From: an uncultured Clostridia bacterium
GTDB taxonomy: Bacteria; Bacillota; Clostridia; Christensenellales; Aristaeellaceae
Direction of reading: 5' to 3'
Length of the DNA: 20,084 nt
Assembly (NCBI GenBank): GCA_934631985.1
Contig: CAKTYE010000048.1
Coordinates: forward strand, 1-20,084
This document shows, piece by piece, positions 15,684 through 20,084 of the stretch. The position numbers and the translations under genes are program-made. Position 1 is the stretch's first letter. Each line of letters begins with the position of its first letter. The notes beneath the pieces were generated by a model. That model was not told where the DNA came from. It did not search any database and saw nothing but the letters and a program-made list of their open reading frames with translations.

Positions 15684-17300
15684 TCAATGGCGATCCATGA
15701 CGACTCGAATAACGCCCACATCCCAGTGCGTCCAGATGCCGAAGTCTGTTTCATCGCCGCAGCGCTTGCGATGCGGAACAAAATTACCATTCTCATCGAA
15801 GCGGCCTTCCTCCACGCTGAGGTATTCCCCGTGGCGACCATTGTGGAAGGTGGAGGCACGAACACCGCTCGCCATCAAATCAATGTCGTCCTTGCGAGTC
15901 AGCACCAGATTGAAGCCCTCGCCCGCGATGTAGAACACGCCGTCTCCGGCGTCCACAATCAGGCCCTTGCCGCGTACCTGCCGATCCGCAGGGTCTGTGT
16001 GGAAGGTATCCATAAAGGAAGGCCGTTCTGCAAAGGCATTGCCGTTGGGGTTGAAGCAGGCTGCGCGGCCCAGATAATCTCCGAAATCCAGGTTGATGGT
16101 GGAGCAGCCCTCATATTGCGCTACGGCATAGAGCTTATCCGTGCCGATGTATTTTTCCAGCAGCGGCTTCATGGCAGTGAGAATGCGTACCGTATGGACC
16201 CATTCCGCACAGGCGGGACGCAGCTGACCGTTATCGTCTACGCAGCTGTCGATCCCGAAGGTATGAATGCCGGTTAACCCCTTTTCTGCGATCATGGTCA
16301 GCACATTCAGCGCATTCAGCACCGAGGGGCCGGACTCAGGAATATACAATAGGTTATCGGGACGGGCATAGGCGCTGCATACAGCTTCATAGGTGCGCAG
16401 ATCCTGAAGATACACATCAGGTGCAATCACATCAATGGCAGGGGTGCGCAGCTTCCACAAATCGAGCATGCGGCAGGTTGCGCCGCCGGAGGGGAAGTCC
16501 ACGCCTGCGACGCGGTTGTACATTTCGCCAAGCCACACGTTGCAATACAGCGGCATCTCCGGGTATACGGAGCGTCCGGTCTCGGCAACAGCGTTGCAGT
16601 AGCCGGAAACATGGTAAGCAGAGAAAATTTCGGCGCAGTCCACCGGGCCAAATACCTTCCGCCAGCTTCCCTCAGCGGGACTGCCCTGCTTTTCCCATGC
16701 GCGGCGGATGAAGCAGTCAGGCGCTTCAGGCAGCCAGGTCATCACATCGGCGGGGACGTCTGCGTCAAACAGCGCGTTGGCGATGGGAGCGTAGTCACGG
16801 GGAGTGCCGCACAGGCCAGGTTCGTTTTCCACCTGAACGGCAATAACCGTTTGATCGTCGTTGTGTGCCCTGACGTAGGTCATCAATGCGGCAAAGGCGC
16901 GCTGATCGGCTTTCAGCGTTTCTTCGCCATGGGGCGAAAGAATGCGGGTAGGCGCTCCGCCCAGGCTGTGACACCAGGGGAAGCGTTGCTTATCTGCCTT
17001 GACCCAGGTGGGAACGTAATGGGAGGTGCCGTTCTTCCAGGTACCAAACCATAGCAGTACGGCCTTCATGCCGCGGTCGCGCGCACCAGCCATGATCCAG
17101 TCCACCTGATCGAAGCAGAAGGTTCCCTCCTGCGGCTCCAGCGCTTCCCAGGTCACGGGCGCAGCGATGGTATTCAGCCCCATCAGCGTTGCCGCCTGCC
17201 AGGCGCGCTCCATGGTTTCCTGGGTGCAGGTGCTGGAATTATGCGTTTGCCCGCCGATGGAGAAAAAAGGCTTGCCGTTTACAGTGAATAAGGTGTGCAT
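15684..17300 (-). CDS. Clan GH-A beta-galactosidase-like glycoside hydrolase (GH35/GH42-type, DUF5597-like C-terminus)
   Basis: A 538-residue protein beginning with FTVNGKPFFSIGGQTHNSS and a (beta/alpha)8 domain. APVTWEALEPQEGTFCFD at 47-64 is the conserved GH35/GH42 substrate-loop strand. VQVENEPG at 155-162 makes E160 the acid/base, and YIPESGPS at 319-326 makes E322 the nucleophile. The C-terminal part (RGKGLIVDAGDGVFYIAGEGFNL) resembles the DUF5597 domain attached to GH35-like enzymes. No signal peptide is visible, so it would act inside the cell on imported oligosaccharide. GGAGG 7 nt before the ATG at 17300 supports that start over an upstream ATG at 17333. It is the first gene of the long operon and lies behind a good promoter. 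Beta-galactoside cleavage is likely but specificity is unproven. Confidence 0.82.
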   Translation of the reverse strand: MHTLFTVNGKPFFSIGGQTHNSSTCTQETMERAWQAATLMGLNTIAAPVTWEALEPQEGTFCFDQVDWIMAGARDRGMKAVLLWFGTWKNGTSHYVPTWVKADKQRFPWCHSLGGAPTRILSPHGEETLKADQRAFAALMTYVRAHNDDQTVIAVQVENEPGLCGTPRDYAPIANALFDADVPADVMTWLPEAPDCFIRRAWEKQGSPAEGSWRKVFGPVDCAEIFSAYHVSGYCNAVAETGRSVYPEMPLYCNVWLGEMYNRVAGVDFPSGGATCRMLDLWKLRTPAIDVIAPDVYLQDLRTYEAVCSAYARPDNLLYIPESGPSVLNALNVLTMIAEKGLTGIHTFGIDSCVDDNGQLRPACAEWVHTVRILTAMKPLLEKYIGTDKLYAVAQYEGCSTINLDFGDYLGRAACFNPNGNAFAERPSFMDTFHTDPADRQVRGKGLIVDAGDGVFYIAGEGFNLVLTRKDDIDLMASGVRASTFHNGRHGEYLSVEEGRFDENGNFVPHRKRCGDETDFGIWTHWDVGVIRVVMDRH

Positions 17301-17348
17301 TGCAGAACCTCCGTTTAGTATGCTTGATCTCACGTATTTGTTGCTCTA

Positions 17349-17377
17349 TATTTACCATAACAGTTGCGTGATTTCAA
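17349..17377 (-). promoter_or_regulatory. Predicted promoter of the sugar-utilisation operon
   Basis: On the minus strand TTGAAA (17372-17377) and TAAATA (17349-17354) are separated by 17 nt. A TGG directly before the -10 gives an extended -10. The hydrolase ATG lies about 49 nt downstream. The tandem repeats at 17384-17418 sit immediately upstream of the -35, the classic activator position. Confidence 0.72.
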
Positions 17378-17383
17378 TACATT

Positions 17384-17418
17384 TTGCATGAAATGCAAGA
17401 AATGTAGCATGAAATGCA
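17384..17418. promoter_or_regulatory. Tandem 12-bp direct repeats with 21-bp period, candidate response-regulator operator
   Basis: GCATGAAATGCA occurs exactly twice, at 17386-17397 and 17407-17418, with starts 21 bp apart, or two helical turns. The first copy lies within a perfect inverted repeat, TTGCAT-GAA-ATGCAA (17384-17398). A partial third unit, GAAATG, lies between them. LytTR regulators generally bind two direct repeats about 21 bp apart upstream of the -35, which is the geometry seen here relative to the operon promoter. The same block overlaps the -35 zone of the divergent kinase promoter. Binding by the regulator encoded at 10567-11292 is inference. Confidence 0.6.
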
Positions 17419-17437
17419 TGACGGCCGGCTGCCGGAA

Positions 17438-17446
17438 TGATATAAT
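17438..17446 (+). promoter_or_regulatory. Predicted extended -10 promoter of the sensor kinase gene
   Basis: TGATATAAT gives a perfect TATAAT (17441-17446) preceded by TGN, with no good -35 (ATGACG near 17418-17423). A promoter lacking a -35 fits control by a protein bound to the adjacent repeats. The predicted leader to the ATG is about 60 nt. Confidence 0.6.
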
Positions 17447-17515
17447 AAACCAAAGAAATGCGGCGGGGTTACAGCGCCTTTGCCAGAGAGAATCGCATTG
17501 GAAAGGAACTTGCAA

Positions 17516-20071
17516 ATGAAGCGGGAACGGCTGTTTATTACGGGAATTATCGCAGTGCTGCTTTGCATGGTCATCGGCTGTACGCTGATTGCATTTAATT
17601 GTCACATCAGCATTCTTTGGCGGGGGCTGCGCAGCGCTACCACGACCCTGATCAGCGTGCGTGGCATGGTCACTATTTTGCTGACAAAGATGCTGACGGG
17701 CATTGTGATGTTGGTGGCAGGCATTTATTGTATCTTTCTGCATTTTCAATCGCTGGGAAGCCGTAGCTATACGATGCTGTCCTGCGCCTTTTTCCTGGCG
17801 GCAGGCATTATTGTGACGCTGATGGATTACAAGGTGATCTTCTATGCGTCCTCGCTGGAGCGGCGCATCTGGCAGCACTTCGGCGATCTGTTCGTGCTGA
17901 CGTTGTCGGCGCTGCTCCAATGGCTGCTGCTATGGGATTATAACGAGGAAAAGCACACACAGGTAATCATACCTTATGTAGTTTTTCATATGCTGCTTGG
18001 GGTGACCATGTGCTGTGCGACCATTATCCAAAGTGAGCAAATGCTGTTTGCCTATGGTTGCGTGATTTGCGGCATGGCGATTTTTCAACTGCTGCGCATG
18101 TTTGGACGCACATTTTCATCCATCCGCCTGCTGCGTCTGCTGCTGACGGTGCTGCTGGACTGCTTTATTCTGGTGGTGGCAAAAAGCAAGCTGGATTCTA
18201 CCCGGGCGCTTTATGAGCTATATTTAAATTGGAGTCCCTATTTTTTACTGCTGTATTTGCAGATCGTCTTTGGACTCTGCTTTCGCTATCAGCGCAAAAG
18301 CATGGCGCTTTCACGCCCAGAGCTTCGTCGCTTGGAGGATATTCAGGCTTATATGCAGGTGCTTTCCAGCAATACCATCCGCAACAGCTGCAATCTGCTG
18401 GATCAGCTGAGCCGAAAGGCGGAGGCTGCCGGGCCTGAAGCGACGCTTTCGCTGCGCAAGGAATTAAGCGATGCGGCACGGCGAACAGCAGATTCGTTAA
18501 ACATGCTCAGGCTGTATGACTTTCACGAACCGATGGACAACTCGCAAGTCAGCTTGCATATCTTCTTCAAACATGTCTGCCATATGCTGAAGCACAAGAT
18601 CAGCATGCAGGAGGTAGTGGTAAAAATTGACCTGCCGGACTATACGGTGCTGTGCGATTATGCGCTGATGGCGCGGGCATGCGTTACGCTGGGGTATACC
18701 CTGTGGGAGCTTTCAGCTGACGGAGCGCTGACAGTGCAGGCGCAGCTGAAAGAGGGCCTGGTGCAAATGAGCCTCTCTACGCGGATCGCCCCGGGAAACG
18801 AGCGGCGTGTCCGCAAGCTGCGCTATGCCATGCATACCCTGAATCGGGATATGCATGATGTAACAGACGAGGAGCTGTCCCTGCTGATTGCCCAGCGTAT
18901 TCTGGCGGCGCATGGCACGAAAATTCATGTGACCTACGGCGCAGGACGGGCGCAGCTGCAATGGTCGCTGCACCTGGCGGAGCCGATGGAGCCTGCTGCC
19001 GTACCCAAGGAACGCGAAGCCGGACAGCACAATGAGCATGCGGTGCAGATTGCACTGATCAGCACCTCGGCAACGCAGACCTCGCTGGTCGCGGCCTGCC
19101 TGTCCGATTCTTATATTGCACTTCATACGTTCCGAACGGCGGAGAAGCTCTATGAGCATTTGCGCACCAATCGGGTCAGCGTGGTCATTGTAGGCGCCAT
19201 GACGGTGAAGGACAGCGCCTATGACGTATGTAATCAGATCCGCCGCAACTATACGCTGGGAGAAATGCCGATCATCCTGCTTCGAAACGGCAGTGTGGTG
19301 CAGCTGGAAAGCTGGTATATTCAGGTTGTGAACGATGTGCTGTGCGAGCCCTTCAGCTATGCGGAGCTAACGCAACGGGTGTTTTCATTGAGCATGCTTC
19401 AGCGCTCGACACTGGCCCTGCAGCAGGCGCGGCTGGAATTTCTGCAATCGCAGATGAATCCTCACTTCATTTTCAATGTCATTAGCGCAATCATGCCGCT
19501 TTGCATGACCAACGCCGCCAAGGCTTACGACCTGCTGGGAAGTTTCAGCGAATATCTGCGGGGCAACCTGTTTCCTAAGCAAACGAACACGCCTATTCCA
19601 GTTTACGAGGAATTAGATCTTGTGCGGGCTTATGTCGCACTGGAAAACGTCCGCTATCAGGATCGCATTCATTGTCATATCGTGGAGGATTACTCGGAGG
19701 AAGCGGTGATCTATCCGCTGATGCTGGAGCCTCTGGTTGAAAACTGTGTCAAGCACGGTCTGCGTAAGGATGTGCCGGACGCGGAGCTTCATATCAACGT
19801 CATGCTTCATGAGCAGGATGGGCAGCTGGATATTTGTGTGGAGGATGACGGGCGCGGCTTTGACACAACGGCCTTTGCGCAGCATGAGCAGGAAGTGAAC
19901 CCGGCGCATCACAGTGTAGGCCTGAGCAACCTGAACGCACGGCTTCGGCTGTATTACGGCACCGCCTTAGCCATCAGCAGCCAGGTCGGCGAAGGTACCT
20001 GTATCACCTTTTCGATTCCGGCACGGGGGAAGGCGGTAAAGCATCACAGCGCGGCGCATGCCGACACATGA
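17516..20071 (+). CDS. Multidomain LytS-type membrane sensor histidine kinase with degenerate kinase and receiver modules
   Basis: An 851-residue protein. A first membrane segment (about 11-28) and seven more (about 51-258) leave only short external loops. Residues 270-490 resemble a DHp plus HATPase kinase: LSLLIAQRILAAHG (454-467) fits the ATP-lid end of HATPase, but phosphorylatable His, N box and DxGxG are absent. Residues 508-625 have receiver-like spacing, but the Asp site is G560, the acidic pair reads IST, and the KPF lysine is E611. Residues 634-836 are an intact His_kinase/HATPase unit: H650 in SQMNPHFIFN, N743 in EPLVENCVKHG, DDGRGFD (777-783), GLSNLNARL (802-810). AAAGGA about 9 nt before the ATG at 17516 favours that start over 17480. 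It is divergent from the sugar operon and probably phosphorylates the LytTR regulator encoded there. Confidence 0.9.
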   Translation: MKRERLFITGIIAVLLCMVIGCTLIAFNCHISILWRGLRSATTTLISVRGMVTILLTKMLTGIVMLVAGIYCIFLHFQSLGSRSYTMLSCAFFLAAGIIVTLMDYKVIFYASSLERRIWQHFGDLFVLTLSALLQWLLLWDYNEEKHTQVIIPYVVFHMLLGVTMCCATIIQSEQMLFAYGCVICGMAIFQLLRMFGRTFSSIRLLRLLLTVLLDCFILVVAKSKLDSTRALYELYLNWSPYFLLLYLQIVFGLCFRYQRKSMALSRPELRRLEDIQAYMQVLSSNTIRNSCNLLDQLSRKAEAAGPEATLSLRKELSDAARRTADSLNMLRLYDFHEPMDNSQVSLHIFFKHVCHMLKHKISMQEVVVKIDLPDYTVLCDYALMARACVTLGYTLWELSADGALTVQAQLKEGLVQMSLSTRIAPGNERRVRKLRYAMHTLNRDMHDVTDEELSLLIAQRILAAHGTKIHVTYGAGRAQLQWSLHLAEPMEPAAVPKEREAGQHNEHAVQIALISTSATQTSLVAACLSDSYIALHTFRTAEKLYEHLRTNRVSVVIVGAMTVKDSAYDVCNQIRRNYTLGEMPIILLRNGSVVQLESWYIQVVNDVLCEPFSYAELTQRVFSLSMLQRSTLALQQARLEFLQSQMNPHFIFNVISAIMPLCMTNAAKAYDLLGSFSEYLRGNLFPKQTNTPIPVYEELDLVRAYVALENVRYQDRIHCHIVEDYSEEAVIYPLMLEPLVENCVKHGLRKDVPDAELHINVMLHEQDGQLDICVEDDGRGFDTTAFAQHEQEVNPAHHSVGLSNLNARLRLYYGTALAISSQVGEGTCITFSIPARGKAVKHHSAAHADT

Positions 20072-20084
20072 GGCAGCATACCTT

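Noticed and set aside
17384..17418. Possible CRISPR-like or mobile-element repeat
   Set aside because: Only two 12-bp copies, no spacer array, no cas gene and no flanking target duplication. A regulatory site explains the spacing and position better.
17480..17515. Upstream ATG of the sensor kinase frame as the true start
   Set aside because: No ribosome binding site precedes it, while AAAGGA is well placed before the ATG at 17516, which starts a normal membrane-anchor sequence.

Overview
The window looks like a chromosomal segment of an anaerobic, moderately high-GC Firmicute, most likely a gut Clostridia member (Oscillospirales/Christensenellales-like). Signs of this are the plsX-acpP gene order, strong GGAGG-type ribosome binding sites, a LytS/LytTR two-component system, a CUT1 sugar ABC importer encoded without its own ATPase, and many carbohydrate genes. 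This placement is inference. No phage, transposon, IS or CRISPR structure was found.

Layout. (1) 1-1192, minus strand: housekeeping fatty-acid/phospholipid genes plsX and the 5' part of acpP, which runs off the left edge. (2) 1193-1480: back-to-back promoters, a tRNA-Leu(UAA) on the plus strand, and a hairpin terminator that appears to serve both the tRNA and the convergent metabolic genes. (3) 1486-17300, minus strand: fourteen co-oriented genes. In transcription order they are a clan-A beta-galactosidase-like hydrolase, two ABC permeases, a PfkB sugar kinase, a sugar-binding protein, a LytTR response regulator, an aldo/keto reductase, an L-fucose/L-arabinose isomerase-family protein, a class II aldolase, an AllA-like cupin, an aldose 1-epimerase, an MFS transporter, a clan-D (GH36-like) alpha-galactosidase-type hydrolase and a metallo-beta-lactamase-fold hydrolase. 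Hairpins after the binding protein and after the cupin divide this run into expression segments. (4) 17301-17515: a divergent regulatory region with two promoters and a 21-bp-period tandem repeat. (5) 17516-20071, plus strand: a large multidomain LytS-type sensor kinase.

How it may work together (inference). The membrane kinase and the LytTR regulator, encoded about 6 kb apart, form a two-component system that switches on the locus through the tandem repeats just upstream of the operon promoter. The ABC importer and the MFS carrier bring in galactoside-like oligosaccharides. Two hydrolases without signal peptides cleave them in the cytoplasm, and the epimerase interconverts the released sugar anomers. 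The isomerase, PfkB kinase, class II aldolase and aldo/keto reductase then form an aldose to ketose to ketose-phosphate to DHAP plus aldehyde route, with the aldehyde reduced. That combination of enzyme families is not one of the textbook galactose, fucose or tagatose pathways. It is the best candidate here for an undescribed catabolic system.
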